NCBI RefSeq assembly: GCF_006334925.1
Contig: NZ_VDHJ01000012.1
Coordinates: forward strand, 1-64,000
Source of the DNA: Corynebacterium tapiri
Lineage (GTDB): Bacteria; Actinomycetota; Actinomycetes; Mycobacteriales; Mycobacteriaceae
Direction of reading: 5' to 3'
DNA length: 64,000 nt
Shown here: piece after piece, positions 17,407 to 27,100 of the stretch
Position numbering within the stretch: the first letter of the stretch is position 1
How the letters are laid out: each line of letters opens with the position of its first letter
Made by a program: the position numbers and the translations under genes
Notes under the pieces: model-generated
Told to the model about the DNA's origin: nothing
The model's database searches: none
Seen by the model: the letters and a program-made list of their open reading frames with translations, nothing else

Positions 17407-18065
17407 TGAGCTCCCGCGTCCCGCTGATCCTTTTGTCTCACGGATCCCGCCACCCGCGCGCCTTAGGTGAGCTAGAGGCGTTGGTCGAGGCAGTTGCCGC
17501 CGAGCTGGACGTACCGGTTGAGCTGGCGCACCTGGATTTCAGCGCGGACACGTTGGAAGCAGTGTCCCGGCGGGTTGCCGAGGCCGGCCACCCCCAGGCC
17601 GTGGTAATTCCCTTGCTCTTTAGCTCGGGATACCACGCGCGTCACGACGTCCCCTCCGAGGTGGCAGCTATAGATGCACTTGATCTGGTGCTGGGCCCAT
17701 CAATCGGGGTGGGCCCGGATGTTGCCGAGGTGGTCGCTCACCGGGCTCGAGTGCCAGGTGTTCAGCGGGTGATTCTCTTCCCGGTGGGGTCCTCGCGCAA
17801 GCAGGCTCAGCGTGACATGGAAGAGCTTCGGCAGCAGGTTGCTCAGCTGCTCTCGGTGGACGTTGAGGTTGTTCCGGCGACGGGGGCGAGTATTCCGTTG
17901 CCGGATGCTGTTCAGGAAGGGGACCTGGTGGTGCCGATCTTCGTCAGCGAAGGGCTGCTGCTGGATAAGGCCCATCGGCAGGTCTCGGTTCCGATCGCTG
18001 CCCCCTTGGGCAGAGACCTAGCCGGGGTCGTGGCGAGCCGCTACCGTGCAGCACTATCCGGGTAA
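17406..18065 (+). CDS. cysY: CysY, sirohydrochlorin ferrochelatase-like (CbiX family)
   Basis: The protein is 219 residues. It starts with LILLSHGSRHPRA, the CbiX/SirB signature containing the metal-ligand His, and a second chelatase half follows (RVILFPVGSSR). It probably inserts iron into sirohydrochlorin to make siroheme for CysI, which explains its place in the operon. It is translationally coupled to cysN. Confidence 0.85.
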   Translation: MSSRVPLILLSHGSRHPRALGELEALVEAVAAELDVPVELAHLDFSADTLEAVSRRVAEAGHPQAVVIPLLFSSGYHARHDVPSEVAAIDALDLVLGPSIGVGPDVAEVVAHRARVPGVQRVILFPVGSSRKQAQRDMEELRQQVAQLLSVDVEVVPATGASIPLPDAVQEGDLVVPIFVSEGLLLDKAHRQVSVPIAAPLGRDLAGVVASRYRAALSG

Positions 18066-18087
18066 GAATATAAAACTCGAACTAGAG

Positions 18088-18103
18088 TAGACAGAATGGT
18101 TCA
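18088..18103. promoter_or_regulatory. degenerate McbR-like site upstream of cysZ
   Basis: TAGAC-AGAATG-GTTCA (18088-18103) shares its first eleven bases with the exact box at 12234 and matches 8 of the 10 conserved positions. It lies in the 80-bp gap between cysY and cysZ and could give cysZ its own sulfur-controlled promoter. Confidence 0.5.
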
Positions 18104-18145
18104 CTAATTGCAGACCGATTAGTACTTGACGGGAAGAATTAGCTC

Positions 18146-19087
18146 ATGCGCACACTCATCTTCATTGCCATCGCAGGTTTGGCTGCCCAGCTGGTTGATG
18201 GTGGATTGGGCATGGGCTTCGGTGCGACCTCGACCACCATCCTGATCACCCTGGCGGCTCTCACCCCGGCAACCGCTAGCGCTGTGGTGCACACTGCTGA
18301 GGTAGGAACCACGCTGGTCAGCGGTCTTAGCCACTGGCGCTTCGGCAACGTGGATTGGAAAGTCGTGCTCAAGATCGGCGTCCCCGGCGCCGTGGGTGCC
18401 TTCCTGGGAGCGACGGTGTTGTCGTCTTTGTCCACCGAGTCCGCCAAGCCGCTCACCTCACTGATCTTGGGGCTCATCGGAGTGAGCCTGGTGGTCAGGT
18501 TCTCCCGGGGAAAGGTGCAGCGTCAGCTCCGCCCGCGTCCGCATTCCACGGGGTTCCTGGCGATTCTCGGGCTCGGCGGCGGCTTTGTCGACGCCTCCGG
18601 CGGTGGTGGCTGGGGGCCAGTGACCACCTCTACGTTGCTGTCACTGGGGCGTTCTGAGCCTCGCCGAATCGTGGGCACGGTCAACACTGCAGAGTTTTTG
18701 GTATCCGCTGCGGCCACTGCCGGGTTTGTCCTGGGCTTGTGGCACGACCTGGTCGCCAATGTCACGGCGGTCATCGCACTGCTAATTGGCGGGGCAATTG
18801 CTGCGCCTATTGCCGCCTGGCTGGTCAGCCGACTCAATCCCGTGGCGCTGGGCGGCATTGTGGGTACCCTGCTCGTCTTCCTCAACGTGCCCACGGTGTT
18901 CGCCGCCTTGGGCTGGTCGGGCACCTGGCTGTGGGGACTGCGCGTAGCCATCCTGCTGGTCGGTGGAGCAGCCGCGGTGCTGGGCGCCAGGCGAGCTCGG
19001 CGCAATAAGCAGGAGCTGGAGCGCCACCAGCCAGAGCGCAGTGAGCCGCAGAGGGAGCTTGCGCAGACCTCCGCGGCTCAGGTTTAG
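18146..19087 (+). CDS. cysZ: TauE/SafE-family sulfate permease CysZ
   Basis: The protein is 313 residues with eight to nine hydrophobic segments and the TauE/SafE (DUF81) pattern: two halves each with glycine-rich stretches (LVDGGLGMGFG and GGFVDASGGGGWGPV). A charged 35-residue tail is probably cytoplasmic. In corynebacteria the operon-borne member is thought to take up sulfate. Here it is the last gene of the cys cluster and has its own McbR-like box. Confidence 0.85.
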   Translation: MRTLIFIAIAGLAAQLVDGGLGMGFGATSTTILITLAALTPATASAVVHTAEVGTTLVSGLSHWRFGNVDWKVVLKIGVPGAVGAFLGATVLSSLSTESAKPLTSLILGLIGVSLVVRFSRGKVQRQLRPRPHSTGFLAILGLGGGFVDASGGGGWGPVTTSTLLSLGRSEPRRIVGTVNTAEFLVSAAATAGFVLGLWHDLVANVTAVIALLIGGAIAAPIAAWLVSRLNPVALGGIVGTLLVFLNVPTVFAALGWSGTWLWGLRVAILLVGGAAAVLGARRARRNKQELERHQPERSEPQRELAQTSAAQV

Positions 19088-19096
19088 TGTGGGCGC

Positions 19097-19936
19097 CTAA
19101 GAGCGCGCCCGGCGCTGGCCAAAGAATGCCCAGACCACCACAAAGACCGCGGTGATCGTGAGCACGATCGTGGCGCCAGCAGGCAGATCGATGGCCCAGG
19201 ACAGGTAGAGCCCCAGTACAGAGGACAGGGCACCGATGATGGCGGCGAGCATCATCATCGTGGGCAAGCTATTGGTCATCAATCGAGCGGTGGCAGCCGG
19301 TGTGATCAGCAGTGCCAGCACCAAGATGTTGCCGACCGACTGCACCGAAATCACCACGGCAGCGGTGACGCACAGGTACAACAGGACGTCGAAAAGCGCG
19401 ACCGGGATGTTCATGGCGCGGGCAGTCTCTGCGTCGAGAGCCACGTTGGTCATCGGGCGCAGGAAGATCACCATGAGCGCGATGACCAGCGCACCGACGA
19501 CCAGTGAGGTGATCACGTGAGTGCGCGAGACACCGGTCAGCGAGCCAAAGAGGAAGGACGTGAGAGACGCGGTATAACCCTCCACGCGGGAGATCACCAC
19601 CATGCCGAGTGCGAAGGCCGCAGCGAAGAACACGCCTATGAGTGAGTCCTCTTTCACCCTTCGGCGTTGCGACCCTAAGGCCACGCCGATAGCGACTGCG
19701 GCTCCGGCGATGGCGCCTCCCAGGAGCACAGACGCATGCAGCGCAAAGGCGATAGCCACGCCAGGGAAAACTGCGTGAGCTACGGCGTCACCGATAAAGG
19801 CCATGGAGCGCAGGACGACGAACGTGCCGACGACCGCGCACGTAATCGCCGCAATCACGGCAGCGATCAAGGCGCGCGGCAAGAAGCCCAGCGCCGGGTT
19901 AGACAGGTCTTGAATGAACTGAGCGACGGTCAGCAC
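19097..19936 (-). CDS. anchored-repeat-type ABC transporter, permease
   Basis: The start is GTG 19936, sharing one base with the ATPase stop (TAGTG), which gives 279 residues with about eight membrane helices. It belongs to the ZnuB/MntB (ABC-3) metal permease family, shown by the region with AFIGDAVAHAVFPGVAIAFA. It is the last gene of a four- or five-gene minus-strand operon whose receptor and accessory proteins carry the actinobacterial surface-anchored repeat (TIGR03769 type). Import of a divalent metal is the likely role, but the repeats hint at a complexed or protein-bound form. Confidence 0.88.
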   Translation of the reverse strand: MLTVAQFIQDLSNPALGFLPRALIAAVIAAITCAVVGTFVVLRSMAFIGDAVAHAVFPGVAIAFALHASVLLGGAIAGAAVAIGVALGSQRRRVKEDSLIGVFFAAAFALGMVVISRVEGYTASLTSFLFGSLTGVSRTHVITSLVVGALVIALMVIFLRPMTNVALDAETARAMNIPVALFDVLLYLCVTAAVVISVQSVGNILVLALLITPAATARLMTNSLPTMMMLAAIIGALSSVLGLYLSWAIDLPAGATIVLTITAVFVVVWAFFGQRRARS

Positions 19937-20664
19937 TATGCCACCCCCACGGTACGTAGTAGCGGTGAATGTTCGTTGACCCCGAAGGCGCGGATCCACG
20001 GCTCGGTGGTGCGCAGATCTCCGGTGATCAGGGTGCGGTTGAGGAGGAGAACCTCGTCGACGGTATCGACGGTCTCGCCGAGGTTGTGTGAGCTCATTAA
20101 GACGGTGACTCCGCTGTTGGCGAGCTGGCGGAAGAGGCGAAGCAGGTTTTCCGCCGTGGGAACGTCCACTCCGGTAAAGGGCTCGTCAAGGATGAGCAGG
20201 CGTGGCTGGCGAGCGAGAGCTCGAGCCACCAGGACGCGTTGGCGCTGCCCGCCGGAGAGCTCGGCGATGGGGCGGGTGCGCAGGTCCTGCAGGTCTGCCA
20301 GCTCGATGGCCTCATCGCCGGCGTGGAAGTCCTCCGCCCCGAATCGGCTAAACCAACCATGCAGGTCGGTGCGTCCGTGCAGCACGCAGCGTTCGACCGA
20401 GATGGGGAAGTCCCAGGCGACCTGGTGGCGCTGGGGTACATAACCGGTGGCCTTGCGCAGGCCTCGCCCGGTGGCCTCACCCAGGCGGACCTCGCCGGTA
20501 ACGGGAATGAGGCCCAGGATAGAGCGCAACAGGGTCGTCTTACCCGCTCCGTTGGGTCCGAGCAGGCCGGCGAAGGTTCCCTGTGCGAGATCCAGGTCAA
20601 TGTCGTGGAGAACCCGACGACCCGACAAGGTGACGGACTCTAGGTGGGCATGGAGATTAGCCAC
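19936..20664 (-). CDS. anchored-repeat-type ABC transporter, ATP-binding subunit
   Basis: The protein is 242 residues. Walker A is GPNGAGKTTLL, the signature LSGGQRQR and Walker B LLILDEPF, with the H-loop at MSSHN. It is most like ZnuC/MntA-type metal importers (the PQRHQVAWDFPI Q-loop region is typical). It overlaps the upstream anchored-repeat gene by 8 bp. Cytoplasmic, paired with the permease at 19097-19936. Confidence 0.92.
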   Translation of the reverse strand: MANLHAHLESVTLSGRRVLHDIDLDLAQGTFAGLLGPNGAGKTTLLRSILGLIPVTGEVRLGEATGRGLRKATGYVPQRHQVAWDFPISVERCVLHGRTDLHGWFSRFGAEDFHAGDEAIELADLQDLRTRPIAELSGGQRQRVLVARALARQPRLLILDEPFTGVDVPTAENLLRLFRQLANSGVTVLMSSHNLGETVDTVDEVLLLNRTLITGDLRTTEPWIRAFGVNEHSPLLRTVGVA

Positions 20665-21481
20665 GACGGCGCACCACCAGGATTACAATGAGCAGTCCTA
20701 GCACCACGGCGCCGCCAACGATGGCCCACATCAACCAGTCGCCGCCCTTGGGCGTGACCACCTCGGTGGGCTCCACGTACTCGCTAGCGGGCTGACCGAC
20801 TGCAAAGTGCAGCGTGTCCTGGGCCGTTTTCTTTGATCCATCGGGCATGTCGACTGCCACCTCAACGACCAGTGCCTGGGATCCGGGCTGGCTAAAGGTC
20901 CAGTTGGCGTGGGTGTGGGTATTGACCTCTGCCCACACCGAGTCGGGCTTGTTAGTGGTCCACAAAACGTCTGCGTCCCCGAAGCCACCGTTTTGCAGGA
21001 ACAGAGAGTGGACTCCGCTGCCGCGGTGCTCCTTCAGCGTCAGCGTGGCTCCCTTAGCGTCCGCGATGCTGGGGGACTGGGTGTTCCAGCCCAGCCAGGG
21101 GACGTCGGCGATCTCGGTTTGCGGAAGGACCCAGGCGGTCTCTCCGGGGCCGGCGCCGGTGAACTTGTAGGCGTCGTCCTCCGGGAGGGTGAGCTGGGCG
21201 GCGTCACCCACCTCAAAGACGATGTCCGAGGCATCGCGCCACACCGGGGTAGCGGAGGTATCGTCGCGGGCCATGAGCTTGAGGTTGCCCGACTCGTCGA
21301 TAACCGGGCCCAGGTCAACGTGGCCAGCGCCAATGACTACGCGCTCTCCTTCGGAGACAGCTTCGTTGGCATCGACCTGCTGCTGCAAAGCTGGATCGGC
21401 AGCCTGAGCGTGGGCGAGGGGAGCGCCGAGGGTGCTCAGGAGGGCAGCGGCGGTAGCGGCAAGAGCGCGGGTGCGAATCAT
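20657..21481 (-). CDS. surface-anchored repeat protein, one repeat, C-terminal membrane anchor
   Basis: I start it at ATG 21481, because the GAAGGA site is nine bases upstream of it and directly abuts the in-frame ATG at 21490. That start also overlaps the receptor stop as ATGA. The 274 residues have a signal peptide (1-26, ending AHAQA), one complete anchored repeat from GAGHVDLGPV (His54) through THTHANW (His189, His191) to FSQPG, then a membrane helix and a VVRRRG tail. It is probably held on the outer face of the membrane near the permease. Confidence 0.87.
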   Translation of the reverse strand: MIRTRALAATAAALLSTLGAPLAHAQAADPALQQQVDANEAVSEGERVVIGAGHVDLGPVIDESGNLKLMARDDTSATPVWRDASDIVFEVGDAAQLTLPEDDAYKFTGAGPGETAWVLPQTEIADVPWLGWNTQSPSIADAKGATLTLKEHRGSGVHSLFLQNGGFGDADVLWTTNKPDSVWAEVNTHTHANWTFSQPGSQALVVEVAVDMPDGSKKTAQDTLHFAVGQPASEYVEPTEVVTPKGGDWLMWAIVGGAVVLGLLIVILVVRRRG

Positions 21482-22938
21482 GAGAGACATTCCTTCAATT
21501 CGTTGGCGTTAGTAGTCATGAGGTCGAGGTAGGTGGGCACATCCGGGCCGAGCGTGTCACCGTGGATGGTGCACACGCGCACGCCCAGCTGGTCCGCGAT
21601 CTCCTTGAGGGTTCCCGGACGGGATGCCTCGGAGGGCTCCAGAAAGACCGCGGGCACTTTGAGTCCTTCCAGCGTGCGGGTCAGCGCCACGACGTCGCGC
21701 GCGCTGGGCTCCACCGCAGGGTTAGGACTGACAAAGCCCGCGACGTTGAGCTCGTAGGCCTTGCCGAGGTAGGCGTACCCGTCGTGGGTAGTCACCAGCT
21801 GCCGGCGTTCCCGGGGAATCTCGTAGATCGTGTGGGTGACCTGCGCATCCACGGCGTCGATGCGGTTGAGGTAATCCTGGGCGTTGCGGCGGTACTCCTC
21901 AGCACCGGCAGGGTCCGCGCTCATGAGCTCGTCGCGGATGACCTGCACGTATGCCTTGGCATTGCGCATGTCATGCCAGGCATGGGGGTCGATTTCCCCG
22001 TGCACGTGCTTGCCCAGCACCGCCTGCGGGAGGATGTAGACCTCTGTGCCCGGTCGCCCCATGAACCGATACGCGGGTTCATTGGGGATGTTTTGCAGGG
22101 CACGCGCTGGCACTTCGATGACGTCGTGCACGAGCTTGCCGTCGTCGGTACGCACCCCCACCTGATTGGCTTCGAGGTCGGCCGCCACGTCCACGTGGCC
22201 TTCGCGTATCGACGCTTCCCCGGGCTCCACGCCGACGGCAAAGCGCACAACGTCGTGGGCTACCACGCGATCGCCGACGCGAGCTTCCACCGTGGCCTCG
22301 TACCGTCCGGGCTTGGTGAAGGACCAGCTCATGTGGGTGTGGGCATTCGGTGGCAGGCGAATGAGGTCCCGGGAATCGAGCCCGTCGGCCGTATTGACGT
22401 AGGGCTGCGGCTGGCCGAACGTTCCGGTGAGGAAGGCAGACATGTCGCCGGGGCCGCTGACGTCGGTAAACACGAGGTCGACCGCGCGTTCACCGGCCGG
22501 GATGTCACCGATCACGCGAGCACCCAGCCACGGGGTATCCAAGGTGACGTCTTCCACCAGCGGAATGAGCGACGCTCCGTAGCGCTCCGCCGTTTCCGCC
22601 ACCTTGACCACGTGGGCCGTGTCCAAGGAGGCCTCGTTGACGGTGTTCATCACCGATTGGTCTTCGAGGAGCAAGTGGTTTGCGAGCACCACATCGGCAT
22701 TGGCCACCGCGCGGACATCGCGCAGGCTGGGCTCATAGGAGTGTGGATCCGCACCGGCAGGCACAAGCGAGGTGACGCGGGCGCGATCTCCGGCAACGTT
22801 TTTGGCCATATCCGCGAGGATGGAGGTGGTGGCCACGACATCGGTTACCCCATCGGCACGCTGCGGGAGCTCGGCGTTACTGCTGCAACCGGCCAAGGCA
22901 AGGGCGCAACCGGTTGCTATTAATCCGCGGTACTTCAC
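21478..22938 (-). CDS. anchored-repeat-type ABC transporter, metal-type substrate-binding lipoprotein
   Basis: The start is GTG 22938, overlapping the upstream stop (GTGA), giving 486 residues. A lipobox (LALAGC, Cys18) anchors it. It is a ZnuA/TroA-type metal receptor in two parts. The first ligand region is GADPHSYEP (His66); the others are EIDPHAWHD (His319, His322), TTHDGYAYLG and a C-terminal acidic region. Between parts, at residues ~120-308, sits a complete surface-repeat domain whose second half (TPWLG...AHTHMSW with His200 and His202...FTKPG) comes before its first half (REGHVDV...YILPQ). That order is reversed relative to the other repeat proteins. Confidence 0.88.
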   Translation of the reverse strand: MKYRGLIATGCALALAGCSSNAELPQRADGVTDVVATTSILADMAKNVAGDRARVTSLVPAGADPHSYEPSLRDVRAVANADVVLANHLLLEDQSVMNTVNEASLDTAHVVKVAETAERYGASLIPLVEDVTLDTPWLGARVIGDIPAGERAVDLVFTDVSGPGDMSAFLTGTFGQPQPYVNTADGLDSRDLIRLPPNAHTHMSWSFTKPGRYEATVEARVGDRVVAHDVVRFAVGVEPGEASIREGHVDVAADLEANQVGVRTDDGKLVHDVIEVPARALQNIPNEPAYRFMGRPGTEVYILPQAVLGKHVHGEIDPHAWHDMRNAKAYVQVIRDELMSADPAGAEEYRRNAQDYLNRIDAVDAQVTHTIYEIPRERRQLVTTHDGYAYLGKAYELNVAGFVSPNPAVEPSARDVVALTRTLEGLKVPAVFLEPSEASRPGTLKEIADQLGVRVCTIHGDTLGPDVPTYLDLMTTNANELKECLS

Positions 22939-24065
22939 CGGCGGTAGTCCTGGGGCGGGAAGATCGAGGTCTGCGGGTCTGCCGGCGGGGCAGGCGTGGA
23001 GTTCGGGGCGAAGATGTCTTTGTGAGCCGGCGTGCTGCCACCCGCGCTCATCGCCGTGCTGCCACCAGCTGCCACGGCTGCACGCTTGCTCCCGGGGCGC
23101 TGGAAGAAATAGAGGTAGCAACCGATTGCCAGCAGGAGGAGGGCAACGGCAAAGAAAATCCAGGTGCTGCGGGAGATGCCTAGCGGACCATTAGAGGTAG
23201 CCTCACCAGCTGGGGTGAATGCCTTCGCCGGGCTCGCCGACTTCCCGGATGCAGAATTCGCGCGACCGGCTGGGGCATGCCCGGTAACGCCAGGGGCGTC
23301 ACCGGCCTTGCCCGATGCTGCAGGGGCCGCCCCTCCTGCGGAGGAGGCAGCGCCGCCTGCTTGTGAAGACCCCTCGGCAGCTCCGGGGGCGGCACCGCCG
23401 GACTCTGCGGGGGCAGCGCCTCGCTCTGCAGACTCGTCGCCGACAGAGAACGTGTAGGTGGCGGTGTTGGACTGAACCAGGGCGCCACTTGGGTTTATGC
23501 CACTCGCGTTCACCGTCATGGTGTAGGTGCCCGGGGTGTCAAAACCCCAGTTGGCGTGCACGTGGGCGGGGTGATCCTGTGTGATCACGCTGCCAGAGTG
23601 CAGCCACAGTCCACCGTCGGTGGTGGCAGGCATGGGGCTGCCGAAGGTGTCCTGCAGGTAGAGGAAGACATTGCCGGGGCCATCCACGCTGACAAAGTTG
23701 AGGTCAATGGCTTCGAACCCGCTCTCGCGCACACCGTTGGTATCCCATCCCGGCCAGGGCAGATCGGCGACCTGGGTCTGGGGGAGATACCAGGTGGAGC
23801 GCTCTACTCCGGGGACGGATTGGGTGGCGTCGGTCAGCGCATGATCGGGAATGCGGATGACCACGTCCTCGGGGGCGCGAACCACGTGGGATCCAGTGAT
23901 GTCCTCTTTGAGTGCCAGCTCCAAAGAGTCTGCGGAGGGAGCGTTGACGTTGAAGGCGTCGATGTGCCCGGAGTCGAAGGTCTGCGCGCTAGCGACGGAA
24001 GGGGTTGAAACGGTTATGAGCGCTGCAAGCGCGCTGGTAGAGGCTAAGCGGCAGAGGGCATTCAT
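22935..24065 (-). CDS. surface-anchored repeat protein, one repeat plus Ala/Gly/Ser stalk
   Basis: The protein is 376 residues. A signal peptide (1-27, SVASA) is followed by one repeat with DSGHIDAF (His34) and AHVHANW (His168, His170). A low-complexity stalk of about 100 residues comes next, rich in Ala, Gly, Ser and Pro, then a membrane helix (STWIFFAVALLLLAIGCYLYF) and a 60-residue cytoplasmic tail. It is the first gene of the minus-strand operon and diverges from the 1074-residue repeat protein. The upstream region shows no convincing ribosome site, so translation may be weak or leaderless. Confidence 0.85.
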   Translation of the reverse strand: MNALCRLASTSALAALITVSTPSVASAQTFDSGHIDAFNVNAPSADSLELALKEDITGSHVVRAPEDVVIRIPDHALTDATQSVPGVERSTWYLPQTQVADLPWPGWDTNGVRESGFEAIDLNFVSVDGPGNVFLYLQDTFGSPMPATTDGGLWLHSGSVITQDHPAHVHANWGFDTPGTYTMTVNASGINPSGALVQSNTATYTFSVGDESAERGAAPAESGGAAPGAAEGSSQAGGAASSAGGAAPAASGKAGDAPGVTGHAPAGRANSASGKSASPAKAFTPAGEATSNGPLGISRSTWIFFAVALLLLAIGCYLYFFQRPGSKRAAVAAGGSTAMSAGGSTPAHKDIFAPNSTPAPPADPQTSIFPPQDYRR

Positions 24066-24087
24066 GATCGCAAAAGTTAATGACTAT

Positions 24088-24162
24088 GGTTTGCAAAGTC
24101 AATTGCAATAAGCTTTTCAGGAGGCTATGTTACCTCCTTAAAGGATAACGGTTTGCAATAAG
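24088..24162. promoter_or_regulatory. repeat-rich divergent control region of the anchored-repeat locus
   Basis: The 108-bp AT-rich gap between the divergent repeat-protein genes contains GGTTTGCAA twice (24088-24096, 24150-24158) and TTGCAATAAG twice (24103-24112, 24153-24162). It also has an AGGAGG/CCTCCT hairpin (24119-24124 with 24133-24138). Such repeats usually mark regulator binding. Because the transporter is of the zinc/manganese type, a Zur- or MntR-like regulator is a reasonable guess, but I cannot match a known consensus. An AAGGAG site at 24160-24165 serves the plus-strand gene. Confidence 0.5.
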
Positions 24163-24173
24163 GAGTTTGTGGG

Positions 24174-27100
24174 ATGACGTCCCTGCGTGCACGGTCGGCC
24201 TCGGCCTTCGCTGTTACCGCGACGGCAGTTCTTGTGGCCATGGCAGCACCACCGGCCTACGCCGGACCCGACGATGGAAAAGTCGTCTTGACCGAGGGGA
24301 ACGTAGCCGCTCCGAAAGCCTATTGGGAAAACAACAACTTCGTTCTCATGGGCGAGCAGGGTGACAAGGTCTCCCAGATTGATGACTCCGTGATGTGGGT
24401 TAGCGGGAGCGCCGACAAGGCGAGCAATTCCACGTACGAGGTCGGCTCCACCAAGGGCGATGATTTCCTAGGCGATAAGGGGACGCTGCTCTACAGCGCC
24501 CCGTCGGTCGCTCCGAACAGTGCGGGCGTGGACATTCCCACGGATCAGCTTCGCGACGGTTCATTCACCCTGGATATCGTCGACTTTCATGGGCCTGGAC
24601 GCATGGAAGTCTGGCGTCCCAACCCGGGTGATGCGGGAATAACCCGCCTGTGGTCCTCGCACGAACCTGGACTGCGCTCTGCGTGGGCTGGGGCGGATGA
24701 GCAGGCGCGGACGACCTTCACCAAACCCGGCCGCTACGAGGTGACCTATCAGGCCACCGCGCGAGACACCGAGGGAAACCTGGTCGCCTCCGAGCCGCAG
24801 ACCATGTCCTGGCAGGTGGGTGGAACGAGCCCCAGTAAGGATGGAATCGGAGACGTCGCCGAAGCCTTTAACGCCTCAAACATGGGCGAAGGGCTGGAAA
24901 ACCCCAACTTCACCGTTGCGCCCCACAGTGGGAACGACAAGCTGGCTGACCTTACCTTCGACTCTGGAGATTCCGCGAACAACGGAACCGCCGTCTTCTA
25001 CATCGACGGCTTTCACCTCGCAGAGGTTCCGCTCAAGGACGGTAAGGCTCAGTGGACCGAGATGATCGGGTCGAAGTCCTCCAACTTCCAGGTGGTCTAT
25101 GTCCCCGGGAGTACGGGGGCCCGGTGGTACTCCCAGCCGGTTGCCTTCGAGCGCACGAAGAAGGCCGCCTCGACCGTTGAGTTGGGAGAATTCCCGGAGC
25201 CGCACTCTCAAGATGAGCCTCCTGCCTTTGAGTGGGAAGAATATGACGTCGCCGACGCCTCGGTGAAGATTTCCGGCAAGGCCCACGGTGACGTTGTTGA
25301 CGTCACCGCCGAGCCTTCCGACGAGCGCCTATCCGTGCACGTCCAGGGCCGAATCCTAGGCAAGGGAGGCAAAGCCTGCGGAGAGTTTGCTTTCACCTCG
25401 GCCCCGGGTGCTCGCACCCAGAAGGTAAAACTCGACGGAAAATGCTCAGGCGCGCAGATCGAGGCTTCGGCGGTGCCGAGTGCCCGCTCCACCGCGGGCG
25501 GTGGCAACGGCAAGGGGTCGCTGGCTGGCTTTGACCTGGCACTAGAGTCGGGCACTGCGCACACGTCTGCGCCCTCGAAGGGTGAGGGTTCTGCCCAGTC
25601 CAACGCCGCGAAGCCTTCGCAGTCGGGAAAGACGAACGAAGGCTCGACGACTACGGCGAGCGATAAGGTCGAGATCTCCCAGGGGCATATCGATCTTGGC
25701 CCCGTGGACGAGAACGGGAAGCTGGCCTTCCGCCTGGGTGATGATTCCCAGCAGCATTCCCAGAGCAAGGTCTACCGCGACCCGGATGACGTGGTGATGC
25801 GGGTTGGCAATGAGTTCGCCACCAAGGTGCCCAAGATCTCCGGACTCGATTTCCTGGGTGAGCCCGGTGACAAGATCTACATGCTGAACCAAACACAGCA
25901 GGGAAATAGCCTGTGGCCGGGCTTTTCCACCGAACATGCCGGCGGCAAAGCCTTCGACATCGAGATCGAACCAGACTCCGCGCCCTCAGGCGGTCAATGG
26001 GCTGCCTGGACCTCTAGTTCCTTCGGTGGGGTCGGCGAAATGCTCGCCAGCTCCGACGGCTCCTCCACCATTGAGCGCTCCAAGCAGATTCACCTGCACA
26101 ACAACTGGGCCTTTACCAAGCCTGGTACCTACACCATGAAGATGCGGGCGGTGGAGCACGGCAACCCGAGCAACGCGACCGAATGGGAGACGGTGACCTT
26201 CTCTGTCGGCGGCGGTTCTGGTTCTGGATCCGAGTCTGCCAGCGGTCCCACGAAGCAGAAGGGCACCAAGCCTGGCACTACGGATGCCGCCAATTCCGGG
26301 TCGAACAAGACCACGGGCACGGCACCAACCACGACTAACAAGTCGAAGGACTCCACTGGGGCTCCTGCCAAGACGGCCGATAGCTCGAAGGTAGAACTCT
26401 CCGAGGGGCACATTGACCTCGGACCAGTTGACCGGAGTGGAAAGACGGAATTCATGCTGGGAGACGAGTCTTTCCAGCACGCCAAGGAGAAGGTCTACCG
26501 CAACCCCAACGACGTGACCATGGTGGTGGGTGACCAGTTCGAGCACCGACTCACGGAGGACCAGGTCTCCGGTGGCCTGGACTTCTTGGGTAAGGCGGAC
26601 GATGTGGTCCACATGGTTCAGGAGGTCCAGCAGGGAAACAGCCTGTGGCCAGGATTTTCCACAGAGCACGCCGGTGGTAAGGCGTGGGACATCGAGATCT
26701 CCCCAGATAGTGCTCCTGATGGAGCGCGGTGGTTCGCGTTTACCGGCAATGGCTTTGGTGGGGTGAGCGAGTACCTGGCGAGCTCCGATGGGGCTTCCAC
26801 GATCGTGCGTGAAAAGCCAGTACACCTGCACAACAACTGGGTCTTTACTAAGCCTGGTGAGTACCGCATCAAGATGCGTGGACTTGAGCACGGCAACCCA
26901 AGCAACGCTACCGAGTGGCGCACCGTGACCTTCCGTGTTGAGGGTGATGGCGACGGCCAGGGTTCCGGTGCAGCGGGCGCGGCCAAGGGGGCTCCCGCTG
27001 CCCCGGCCGCGGGCGGGGCAGCTGCTGGGGCAGCCAAGGGCGGAGCTAAGGCAGACGGAGCCGGCGCAAAGTCCGGTGGCGCGCAGTCGGCCGGGGCGGC

